Assembly (NCBI GenBank): GCA_019359035.1
Contig: JAHHIC010000104.1
Span: 1 to 41,084, forward strand
Source of the DNA: Scytonematopsis contorta HA4267-MV1
Lineage (GTDB): Bacteria; Cyanobacteriota; Cyanobacteriia; Cyanobacteriales; Nostocaceae
Length of the DNA stretch: 41,084 nt
Reading direction: 5' to 3'
Part shown: positions 26,653 to 34,383 of the stretch, piece after piece
Layout: every line of letters starts with the position of its first letter
Position numbering within the stretch: the stretch's first letter is position 1
The notes under the pieces: model-generated
Seen by the model: the letters and a program-made list of their open reading frames with translations, nothing else
Told to the model about the DNA's origin: nothing
Database searches by the model: none
Made by a program: the position numbers and the translations under genes

Positions 26653-27014
26653 TGTAATTGGTGGCGTTAGGCGGATGGTGTGAAATCTTTACTCAGATTT
26701 CTCACAAAACTTGAATAACTAGAAGTCAAAAACTACTAAAATGCATATTTCACAAATATTCCAGCATTTTGGAAGTATAACCCTTAGTAAAATACTTGTA
26801 GGCAAAATAAAGCTTTATATCTTTATAGTATTATAAAGCCTTTTCAGAAAATATTTTACACAATTTGCTTAGTAATCCTACTAAGGTTAAGGTAAAATCG
26901 GTAGCTTTTAGGATGCTAAGAGGGTATTTATAAACACCCTCTTAGTGATTACAGTTCAACAAGTCGCAAGATTATGGCTTTAGCCACGACAATATAATGG
27001 GAAAAACAACATAT
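26653..27014. other. convergent intergenic region
   Basis: 362 bp between the 3' ends of the hybrid kinase (+) and the beta-helix protein (-). No gene was seen. It contains a strong hairpin at 26916-26945 and an AT-rich imperfect hairpin near 26811-26842. Confidence 0.5.
26916..26945. terminator. hairpin between convergent genes
   Basis: 10-bp perfect arms CTAAGAGGGT / ACCCTCTTAG with a 10-base loop. It could terminate either flanking gene. The left arm and loop resemble a stretch at 18654-18672, so it may be a repeat. Confidence 0.6.
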
Positions 27015-29408
27015 TTAGACAAAATTGATGATGTTGTTAGCGCCTACATCAACAATATTACCAATAACAGAGTTGCTAATGTTGATGATGTTGTCATTAC
27101 CCAAAACATTGATATCTTTGCCACCATTGCCGTTAAAGAAAGCAGAATCAATGGTGATAACGTTACGATTACCACTAATTTCTAACCCATCTTCGGCGTT
27201 ACCAATAGAAGTAACTCCAAAAAGATTGACAACGTTAAAGCTACTGTTGATATCGAAACCGTCGCCTTTATTGTTCCTAAATACGAAACTAGTTGCATCA
27301 ACTTTGTTAAAGTTGCCATCGATTTCAAAGCCATCTTCACCGTTACCAATTGCACTTCCTCCTACTAAAGTAATGCGATTGTTACCAGTGAGCAAATCGA
27401 TACCATCACCCTTATTGTTGGAAATTTCAACACCGCTAAAGTTAACCGTATTGCTGTTGCCAGTATCAATATTAAACCCGTCGTTACTGTTGTTGTTTAG
27501 GCTGCTATTGCTGATGCTAATTTGATTGTTGCTGCCATCTACTTCAAAACCGTCTTCCGGCTCTATCGCTTTTCCAACTCCGTTACCATTTAAACTGCTA
27601 CCTGTGACAATAACGCGGTTGCTATCACCATTTACATCAATTCCATCGCCAGTGTTGCCACTGATGTTAGCGTTGCTGACAGTTAAGGTATTGTTGTTGC
27701 TTCCTGGGCTGATTTCGATACCGTCTTCACCGTTGCCAGTGATGCTAACTCCCGATAAACTAGCGGTATTATTGCCGCCATTGAAATCAAAACCATCACC
27801 TGTGTTGTTTTTGAAGCTGCCGTTGCTAACACTAAAGGTATTAGAACTACCATCAAGTTCAAGCCCATCTTCTAAGTTGCCCGAAACGCTGAAACTAGTT
27901 AGGCTGATTTTGTTGTTGGCAGTAACAATATCGATACCGTCACCCTTATTGTTGGCAATTTCAACACCGCTAAAGTTAACCGTATTGCTGTTGCCAGTAT
28001 CAATATTAAACCCGTCGTTACTGTTGTTGTTTAGGCTGCTATTGCTGATGCTGATTTGATTGTTGCTGCCATCTACTTCAAAACCGTCTTCCGGCTCTAT
28101 CGCTTTTCCAACTCCGTTACCATTTAAACTGCTACCTGTGACAGTAACACGGTTGTTGTCACCATTTACATCAATTCCATCGCCAGTATTGCCACTGATG
28201 TTAGCGTTGCTGACAGTTAAGGTATTGTTGTTGCTTCCTGGGCTGATTTCGATACCGTCTTCACCGTTGCCAGTGATGCTAACTCCCGATAAACTAGCGG
28301 TATTATTGCCGCCATTGAAATCAAAACCATCACCTGTGTTGTTTTTGAAGCTGCCGTTGCTAACACTAAAGGTATTAGAACTACCATCAAGTTCAAGCCC
28401 ATCTTCTAAGTTGCCCGAAACGCTGAAACTAGTTAGGCTGATTTTGTTGTTGGCAGTAACAATATCGATACCGTCACCCTTATTGTTGGCAATTTCAACA
28501 CCGCTAAAGTTAACCGTATTGCTGTTGCCAGTATCAATATTAAACCCGTCGTTACTGTTGTTGTTTAGGCTGCTATTGCTGATGCTGATTTGATTGTTGC
28601 TGCCATCTACTTCAAAACCGTCTTCCGGCTCTATCGCTTTTCCAACTCCGTTACCATTTAAACTGCTACCTGTGACAGTAACACGGTTGTTGTCACCATT
28701 TACATCAATTCCATCGCCAGTATTGCCACTGATGCTAGAGTTGCTGACAGTTAAGGTATTGTTGTTGCTTCCTGGGCTGATTTCGATACCGTCTTCACCG
28801 TTGCCAGTGATGCTAACTCCCGATAAACTAGCGGTATTATTGCCGCCATTGAAATCAAAACCATCACCTGTGTTGTTTTTGAAGCTGCCGTTGCTAACAC
28901 TAAAGGTATTAGAACTACCATCAAGTTCAAGCCCATCTTCTAAGTTGCCCGAAACGCTGAAACTAGTTAGGCTGATTTTGTTGTTGGCAGTAACAATATC
29001 GATACCGTCACCCTTATTGTTGGCAATTTCAACACCGCTAAAGTTAACCGTATTGCTGTTGCCAGTATCAATATTAAACCCGTCGTTACTGTTGTTGTTT
29101 AGGCTGCTATTGCTGATGCTAATTTGATTGTTGCTGCCATCTACTTCAAAACCGTCTTCGGGTTCTATCGCTTTTCCAACTCCGTTACCATTTAAACTGC
29201 TACCTGTAACAATAACGCGGTTGCTATCACCATTTACATCAATTCCATCGCCAGTATTGCCACTGATGCTAGAGTTGCTGACAGTTAAGGTATTGTTGTT
29301 GCTTCCTGGGCTGATTTCGATACCGTCTTCACCGTTGCCAGTGATGCTAACTCCCGATAAACTAGCGGTATTATTGTTGCCATCAATTTCAAAACTGTTG
29401 TTTAACAT
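27015..29408 (-). CDS. right-handed beta-helix repeat protein with 178-residue superrepeats
   Basis: A 797-residue protein made entirely of short Asn/Gly/Ser/Asp-rich coils of 22-30 residues, each with a DG(I/F/L)(D/E) turn (GEDGIEI, TGDGIDV, PEDGFEV, SNDGFNI, KGDGIDI, LEDGLEL, TGDGFDF). The pattern fits a parallel beta-helix. Seven coils make a 178-residue (534-bp) superrepeat, present about 3.7 times with almost no divergence. The C-terminal 120 residues are more diverged coils. No signal peptide, membrane segment or known anchor is visible, and the ATG opens in mid-coil, 30 bases after an in-frame TGA. The N-terminus may therefore be truncated, or the protein may be exported by an unusual route. 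It is probably extracellular or surface-associated by analogy; function unknown. Confidence 0.8.
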   Translation of the reverse strand: MLNNSFEIDGNNNTASLSGVSITGNGEDGIEISPGSNNNTLTVSNSSISGNTGDGIDVNGDSNRVIVTGSSLNGNGVGKAIEPEDGFEVDGSNNQISISNSSLNNNSNDGFNIDTGNSNTVNFSGVEIANNKGDGIDIVTANNKISLTSFSVSGNLEDGLELDGSSNTFSVSNGSFKNNTGDGFDFNGGNNTASLSGVSITGNGEDGIEISPGSNNNTLTVSNSSISGNTGDGIDVNGDNNRVTVTGSSLNGNGVGKAIEPEDGFEVDGSNNQISISNSSLNNNSNDGFNIDTGNSNTVNFSGVEIANNKGDGIDIVTANNKISLTSFSVSGNLEDGLELDGSSNTFSVSNGSFKNNTGDGFDFNGGNNTASLSGVSITGNGEDGIEISPGSNNNTLTVSNANISGNTGDGIDVNGDNNRVTVTGSSLNGNGVGKAIEPEDGFEVDGSNNQISISNSSLNNNSNDGFNIDTGNSNTVNFSGVEIANNKGDGIDIVTANNKISLTSFSVSGNLEDGLELDGSSNTFSVSNGSFKNNTGDGFDFNGGNNTASLSGVSITGNGEDGIEISPGSNNNTLTVSNANISGNTGDGIDVNGDSNRVIVTGSSLNGNGVGKAIEPEDGFEVDGSNNQISISNSSLNNNSNDGFNIDTGNSNTVNFSGVEISNNKGDGIDLLTGNNRITLVGGSAIGNGEDGFEIDGNFNKVDATSFVFRNNKGDGFDINSSFNVVNLFGVTSIGNAEDGLEISGNRNVITIDSAFFNGNGGKDINVLGNDNIINISNSVIGNIVDVGANNIINFV
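27410..29390. repeat. 534-bp tandem repeats, about 3.7 units
   Basis: Three consecutive full units can be drawn at 27526-28059, 28060-28593 and 28594-29127, with partial units on each side. Differences between units are a handful of bases. The matching frames on the other strand are open only because the repeat is so regular. Confidence 0.92.
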
Positions 29409-29650
29409 GATTGAGATTTTTCTTCGTAATAAGTGTTCACAGCTACTTAGTAAAGTCCATAAAAGCCAATACTGGACTATTCAGAAGATGATGCACCAAG
29501 AAAATAACAATGATTTTGTATTTTAAGTGACTTTAGATGCCGGATAAATGACAGTGAAAGCCGATTATGACAGTGTGAGAGATTATTACATAGCCAAGTT
29601 AGGATGGGTTCCTTGTGAAATAACTAGGTAGCATAATTAACCTCCGTTAT

Positions 29651-29731
29651 TATAAAAGCTTGTCAGTGAATGTAAAATCAAGTCAGAAAAGTTGGAAGTC
29701 AAAGTCGAAAAAGTTGGTCTGTTATAAAAAA
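29651..29731. repeat. dispersed repeat, copy B
   Basis: TATAAAAGCTTGTCAGTGAA, then TGTAAAATCAAGTC and AGAAAAGTTGGAAGTC. About three quarters of positions match copy A by eye. Confidence 0.75.
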
Positions 29732-29902
29732 CTACAGCCACCACAACTTTAAAACCTACCACTTTACTAACACCTCATTTATACGGAACAAATGCTTGCA
29801 GAACAATAGCCACAACAAAGTATGAGTTATTTAAGTGGCTAAAATATGAACTTAATGAATTGACAAAAGTAATGAAATGTGGGTTTGGCTTTGGTGAAAA
29901 TA

Positions 29903-29932
29903 TAAGTTAAACAGGTAATTAGAGGTTTAATT
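29903..29932. repeat. fragment of the NOS-flanking repeat
   Basis: ATAAGTTAAACAGGTAATTA followed by GAGGTTTAATTA. It matches 34190-34221 and 39008-39039 at most positions. Confidence 0.65.
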
Positions 29933-30289
29933 ATGTAGAATTCATTATCAAGGTTTAATATTTTCGTTACAAAATTATTTGAACATGAATCATCATGATG
30001 CCTAAATTATTGAAGAAGACAGATGGCAGCTATGATGCAAACTAGTCCGCAGTTTCCATAATAAAAATAAGTAGGGAAAGTTAGTATCAGAAGTTAGAAA
30101 AGTATGATTGTCTAATAATTAAATGTAATAGTTATTGATGTCGAATGCCTAGCTCCAAACTTTTTGCAGAAATTTTATGTTCATAGCGAAGGAAAAGTTT
30201 TTGGTAACACTACATTGACAAACTTGGCTTGAAGTTATACATATGAATCAGTATTAATCAGTGAAAAATTAATTCAGCAAAATAATCAG

Positions 30290-31045
30290 ATGCCGAAAGT
30301 AGTTTCAATACACTCCTATCGGGGCGGTACTGGCAAATCTAACTTTAGTGCTAACTTGGCTACAAGTGTTGCCCTACAAGGACAAAGAGTTGGCGTAGTT
30401 GATACCGATATTCAATCACCGGGAATTCATAATCTTTTCGGTCTGGAACCAGAGAACATGAACAAGACTCTCAATAGCTATTTGTGGGGTGAAGCACCGA
30501 TTGAGGATACAGCCTATGATGTCAGCGAAAATGTTCATCTCAAAGGGGATGGCAAACTTTTCCTCGTACCCTCTAGCGTCAAGGCGGATGATATTTCTCG
30601 AATTTTAAGTGAGGGATATGATGTTAAGTTGCTCAATGATGGGTTTCGCAAATTAGTCAAGGGGCTACAATTAGATTACTTATTTATAGATACTCACCCA
30701 GGATTATCAAAAGAAACCTTTCTTACTATTGCTATTTCTCATGTTTTGGTTCTAATTTTGCGTCCCGACAAACAAGATTATCAAGGGACGGCAGTTACTG
30801 TGGACATAGCACGACAGTTAAAAGTCCGCAAGCTGATGTTGGCGGTAAATAAAGCATTACAAAGCATGAATTTCGATGCTTTACGCCAAAAAGTTGAAGC
30901 GGCTTATGATGCTCCTGTCGCCGGGATTTTTCCTTTATCAGAAGATTTAGTGCAGTTGGCTAGTAACGGTGTTTTCTGCGTGCAACACCCAGAACATTAT
31001 GTAAGTCAGGAGTTTGCCAAAGTAGCGTTACAAATTATGGAATAG
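30290..31045 (+). CDS. ParA/MinD-like ATPase
   Basis: A 251-residue P-loop ATPase of the ParA/MinD/SIMIBI class. Walker A is YRGGTGKSN (Lys16, Ser17), Walker A' VVDTDIQSPG and Walker B YLFIDTHPG. The signature first lysine of the deviant Walker A motif (KGGxGK) is Arg11 here. There is no obvious C-terminal amphipathic helix as in MinD and no N-terminal HTH as in plasmid ParA; no ParB partner lies nearby. It is the first gene of a same-strand cassette with glutaminase and two PAS proteins, which points to a signalling or positioning role rather than chromosome segregation. This role is an inference. Confidence 0.88.
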   Translation: MPKVVSIHSYRGGTGKSNFSANLATSVALQGQRVGVVDTDIQSPGIHNLFGLEPENMNKTLNSYLWGEAPIEDTAYDVSENVHLKGDGKLFLVPSSVKADDISRILSEGYDVKLLNDGFRKLVKGLQLDYLFIDTHPGLSKETFLTIAISHVLVLILRPDKQDYQGTAVTVDIARQLKVRKLMLAVNKALQSMNFDALRQKVEAAYDAPVAGIFPLSEDLVQLASNGVFCVQHPEHYVSQEFAKVALQIME

Positions 31046-31047
31046 TA

Positions 31048-31105
31048 AACTCCCAACTCCTAACTTCTAATTCCTAACCCCTAACTTCTAACTAACTAAC
31101 TTCTA
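31048..31105. repeat. heptamer-like array between ParA and GlsA
   Basis: Units such as AACTTCT, AATTCCT, AACCCCT and ACTAACT fill the 69-bp gap, ending about 9 bp before the glutaminase ATG. The sequence differs from the other arrays but the period and position are alike. Confidence 0.75.
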
Positions 31106-31114
31106 ACTTAATAT

Positions 31115-32146
31115 ATGACAGGTAAACATGATTTAAAGTCGCTAGCAAGTTCAATTAACGCCGTAGCTTCGCCTTTTCGCGGCTATTTGACTGATTTATA
31201 TGAAAAATATCAATATCTAAATGATGGTGAAGTTGCTAATTATATTCCTGAACTAGCATTAGCAAAACCTGACTGGTTTGGTATTTGTGTAGTGACTGTT
31301 GACGGTCAAATTTTTGATGTGGGTAATTGCGACAAGCTTTTTACTATTCAATCTATTTCTAAAGCTTTTATCTATGGTTTAGCTCTGGAAGACCACGGTC
31401 GGGAATATGTTAACAGTAAGGTCAGTGTCGAACCAACGGGAGAAGCATTTAACTCGATTGTTTTAGACGAAAAAACCAACCGTCCTTACAACCCAATGGT
31501 AAATGCTGGAGCTATAGCTACTACAGATTTAATTAAAGGTAATAGTGCAACCGAAAGACTGAAACGTATTCTTGATATGTTCTACCGTTACACGGGTAGA
31601 GAATTAAATATTAATGTGCCTGTATTCCTATCAGAAAAGGCAACAGGTAATCGCAATCGCGCAATGGCTTATCTCATGCTAAATTTTGGCATGGTTGGTG
31701 ACAAGATTGAGGAAACTCTAGACCTATATTTTCAACAATGTTCCATCATGCTTAACGCTCAAGATTTGGCAATGATGGCTGCGACTCTTGCTAATGGTGG
31801 TGTTAATCCGCAGACTGGGGAACGAGCTATTGATGAGCTATATGTTCAAGATGTGATTAGCGTCATGCTCACCTGTGGAATGTACGATGCTAGTGGAGAG
31901 TGGACGTACCGAGTGGGAATGCCTGCTAAAAGTGGGGTTGGCGGTGGTATTACTGCCTTAGCCCCAGGAAAATTGGGAATTGGAGTTTTCTCGCCACCTT
32001 TGGATGAAAAAGGAAATAGCCTTAGAGGAATCAAAGTTTGCTCAGACCTTTCGTCCGATTTTGGTTTACATTTATTTAATGTAGCCAAGCCAAAAAACAA
32101 TTTGCAGTCATGGATTGAGGAGGGTAGTTCCCTAGATGATTGGTAA
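31115..32146 (+). CDS. glsA: glutaminase (GlsA type)
   Basis: Hydrolyses L-glutamine to glutamate and ammonia; a member of the serine-dependent beta-lactamase-like glutaminase family. The catalytic Ser-x-x-Lys is S80-I-S-K83 (IQSISKAFIYGL). Further family motifs are NPMVNAGAIATTDLI, TGNRNRAMAYLM and KSGVGGGITALAPGKLGIGV. At 343 residues it is a little longer than the roughly 310 of bacterial GlsA, mainly from a C-terminal tail (LFNVAKPKNNLQSWIEEGSS). No fused STAS or cNMP domain is present. It lies 69 bp after the ParA-like gene and before two PAS genes. Its start follows a heptamer array with no Shine-Dalgarno sequence. Confidence 0.93.
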   Translation: MTGKHDLKSLASSINAVASPFRGYLTDLYEKYQYLNDGEVANYIPELALAKPDWFGICVVTVDGQIFDVGNCDKLFTIQSISKAFIYGLALEDHGREYVNSKVSVEPTGEAFNSIVLDEKTNRPYNPMVNAGAIATTDLIKGNSATERLKRILDMFYRYTGRELNINVPVFLSEKATGNRNRAMAYLMLNFGMVGDKIEETLDLYFQQCSIMLNAQDLAMMAATLANGGVNPQTGERAIDELYVQDVISVMLTCGMYDASGEWTYRVGMPAKSGVGGGITALAPGKLGIGVFSPPLDEKGNSLRGIKVCSDLSSDFGLHLFNVAKPKNNLQSWIEEGSSLDDW

Positions 32147-32301
32147 TTAGTTATAAGTTAACATATTTATCGAAATTGGGGCAATCAATGATATTTTTTA
32201 TCATAAATAAAACATTGGATTTATCCTCAAGATTTTTATGTGGTTGGCTCTGATATTGCAGACGGTAAGAAAATTCTTAATGATGATACTTGGTAAACAA
32301 A

Positions 32302-32673
32302 ATGAAAACCTTTAACGAACTCACATTAGAAACTAAAGAGCCTATCGTGATTGCAGACGACCAGGGATTTGTTGTTTATATTAACAATTGTTTTACAGTT
32401 ACTTATCTTTGGGGTTCGGAGCTAATAGGGCAAACATTAGCTGAAATTATTCCCAGTAATTTCCATGATTCTCACAATTTAGGATTTTCTCGTTTCAAGA
32501 TGACTGAAATCTCTCATGTAGCTAATCATCCTATCAATGCAATGGTAATTGCTAAGGATGGTCGTCCTGTTTTGTCTGAGCATTACATTACAGCACAAAA
32601 TATCGAAGGAAAGTGGTTTTTTACAGCACAACTACGTCCCTTAGAAGGAGAAAATTCAAATCATGCTTCGTGA
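32302..32673 (+). CDS. single-PAS-domain protein
   Basis: A 123-residue protein that is essentially one PAS domain (EPIVIADDQGFVVYINNCF, LIGQTLAEIIP, AKDGRPVLSEHYIT). The frame opens at a TTG (32290), but I use the ATG at 32302 (MKTFNELTLETK). No output domain is present. It overlaps the next gene by 11 bases, so the two are translationally coupled and probably work together. Whether it binds a cofactor cannot be read from the sequence; two or three His residues (DSHNLGF, HVANHP, SEHYIT) leave haem binding possible but unproven. Confidence 0.8.
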   Translation: MKTFNELTLETKEPIVIADDQGFVVYINNCFTVTYLWGSELIGQTLAEIIPSNFHDSHNLGFSRFKMTEISHVANHPINAMVIAKDGRPVLSEHYITAQNIEGKWFFTAQLRPLEGENSNHAS

Positions 32674-34177
32674 CTTAGAACTTGCCGAGAAAAACCTGGA
32701 AATTGTCATTACTGAACTACGAGCTACACTAGGAAAGATGGAGCTTGCTCTCGGTTCTATTAATGAAGCTATTGTCTGGACAGGTGAAGATACTGGAATT
32801 CAATGGTGTAATGCTACATTTGACCGATTAGTCAATAAATCCCATATCGCTATATTAGGAAATCCTTTACCCAATTTATTACCATTAGCTCATCAGGGTA
32901 AAGAAGTTTCACAAACTAAACACCCCGTATTGAAAGTACTAACACAAGAATTTGCAACAACAGAATATGAATTTATCAAGTCAGACAAAATATTAATTTT
33001 GGAAATTTCTGGTTCTTGCTTGTCACTTAAAAATGGTGATAAAGCTGCCGTAATGACCATTCGTGACATTACTGAACGCAAAAGAATGGAGTCAGCGTTA
33101 ATTTCGGCAAATCGGACGATGGCTAATTATTTGCAGGAGGTTGATAAAGTCATAGCCGCAGCGGTCGCTGTGGAAAACGATACTTTCGTACCAGAAATTT
33201 TGGATTCTGTAGCAGCCCGCACTGATGAGTTAGGAAGGCTGGCGAGAGTATTTACCCAGATGGTTCAACAACTTAAAGCCCGCGAACGAGAATTAGCACA
33301 AGCCAAAGAACAGTTGGAAGCTGTCTTAAATGCTGTACCTGGTTCTATTTCCTGGATTGATGATGGCGGTTTATATATAGGCGTTAACCGTTATCTGGCG
33401 GAAAATTTCAAATTATCTCAAGATGCTTTTATTGGTCAAGAAGTGGGCTTTCTGCAAGGTAGTGCCCAAATGGCAGAATTTATGCACCAATTTATAGCAA
33501 GTCCTCAAATCTCAGCTTCTTCTGTAATTGACTTAGAAATCAATAATAATAAACGATATTATCTTGTTGCAGCTCAGAAGTATCAGCAGGGGTCGGCAAC
33601 GGTATCGGTGGGAATTGATATTACCGAACGCAAGCAAGCTGAAGAAGCTCTCAGAATTGCCGAAGAAAATTATCGCAGTATCTTTGAAAATGCTTTAGAG
33701 GGAATTTTTCAGTCTACTCGTGAAGGACATTACATTAGCGTAAATCCCGCAATGTCACGCATATATGGCTATGATTCTCCGCAAGAAATGATTGTCAGTG
33801 TCAGGGAAATTGGTACTCAAATGTATGTTAACCCCAATTGTCGAGAACAGTTTGCACGCCTAATGGAGGAAACAGGTAAGGTCAAGGATTTGGAATATCA
33901 GATTTATCGGCGCGATGGTAGCATCATCTGGGTACAAGAAAATACAAGAGCAGTCCGCGATACCAGTGGCAAGCTGCTATACTACGAAGGAATTGTCCAA
34001 GACATTAGCGAGCGCAAACGCCGGGAAGATGAATTAAAACGACAATTAGCTGAATTAAAGGTGGAAATTGACCAGAAGAAGCGGGAGCAAGAAGTAGCAT
34101 TGATTACCAAAAGCGGATATTTTCAGGAGTTACAAAGTAACATCTCTGAGGTGAATTTGGATGAGTTTTGGGAGTAG
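32663..34177 (+). CDS. PAS-HAMP-PAS-PAS sensor without output domain
   Basis: A 504-residue soluble sensor. Order: coiled coil (1-30), PAS 1 (about 30-138, ends DITERKRMES), HAMP-like segment (about 150-215, VAARTDELGRLARVFTQMVQ), PAS 2 (215-325, ends DITERKQAEE), PAS 3 (332-448, ends DISERKRRED), and a C-terminal coiled coil ending ITKSGYFQELQSNISEVNLD. There is no transmembrane segment although HAMP domains usually follow one, and no kinase, cyclase or GGDEF output. The conserved-looking tail may be the interaction surface. An AAGGAG site (32645-32650) lies 12 bases upstream of the ATG, inside the preceding PAS gene. It is the last gene of the cassette, convergent with the NOS gene. Confidence 0.85.
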   Translation: MLRDLELAEKNLEIVITELRATLGKMELALGSINEAIVWTGEDTGIQWCNATFDRLVNKSHIAILGNPLPNLLPLAHQGKEVSQTKHPVLKVLTQEFATTEYEFIKSDKILILEISGSCLSLKNGDKAAVMTIRDITERKRMESALISANRTMANYLQEVDKVIAAAVAVENDTFVPEILDSVAARTDELGRLARVFTQMVQQLKARERELAQAKEQLEAVLNAVPGSISWIDDGGLYIGVNRYLAENFKLSQDAFIGQEVGFLQGSAQMAEFMHQFIASPQISASSVIDLEINNNKRYYLVAAQKYQQGSATVSVGIDITERKQAEEALRIAEENYRSIFENALEGIFQSTREGHYISVNPAMSRIYGYDSPQEMIVSVREIGTQMYVNPNCREQFARLMEETGKVKDLEYQIYRRDGSIIWVQENTRAVRDTSGKLLYYEGIVQDISERKRREDELKRQLAELKVEIDQKKREQEVALITKSGYFQELQSNISEVNLDEFWE

Positions 34178-34383
34178 TGCTATAAAAAAACAAGTTAAAC
34201 AGGTAGCTAGAGGTTTAATATTGTAAAGGGCGTTACATAGTTGTGGATGCTTTCGTTTCATCCCTTATCTATGCAATGCCCTAAATTCTAACTCACTTTT
34301 TACGGAGACGCCAAATTCAGACGTAGGAGCAGCTGCACCTCTTTAACTGGTTGCCCCGGTAGCTGTTGTTGCAAGCGGTCGAG
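34178..34383. repeat. NOS 3'-end direct repeat, copy 1
   Basis: Covers the intergenic spacer and the last 41 bp of the NOS coding sequence. It is collinear with 38997-39293 except for a 91-bp insertion in the other copy. Shared blocks include GTTGTGGATGCTTTCGTTTC, TTGCAAGCGGTCGAG and ACAGGTAGCTA. Confidence 0.88.

Larger units (their letters stand above)
29409..30289. other. long intergenic region with dispersed repeats
   Basis: About 880 bp between divergent genes. No convincing ORF or RNA gene was seen. It contains dispersed-repeat copy B (29651-29731) and an AAGTTAAACAGGTA...TTTAATTA fragment (29903-29932) that matches the repeats beside the NOS gene. It must also hold promoters for the beta-helix gene (-) and the ParA cassette (+). 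Confidence 0.5.

Noticed and set aside
27410-29390. Possible CRISPR or satellite DNA
   Set aside because: The units are 534 bp, continuous and maintained in a single protein frame; this is an internal coding repeat.
27025-29526. Long plus-strand frames antisense to the beta-helix gene
   Set aside because: They are open only because the 534-bp repeat is so regular. Their products are Leu/Pro/Ser-rich and identical from unit to unit.
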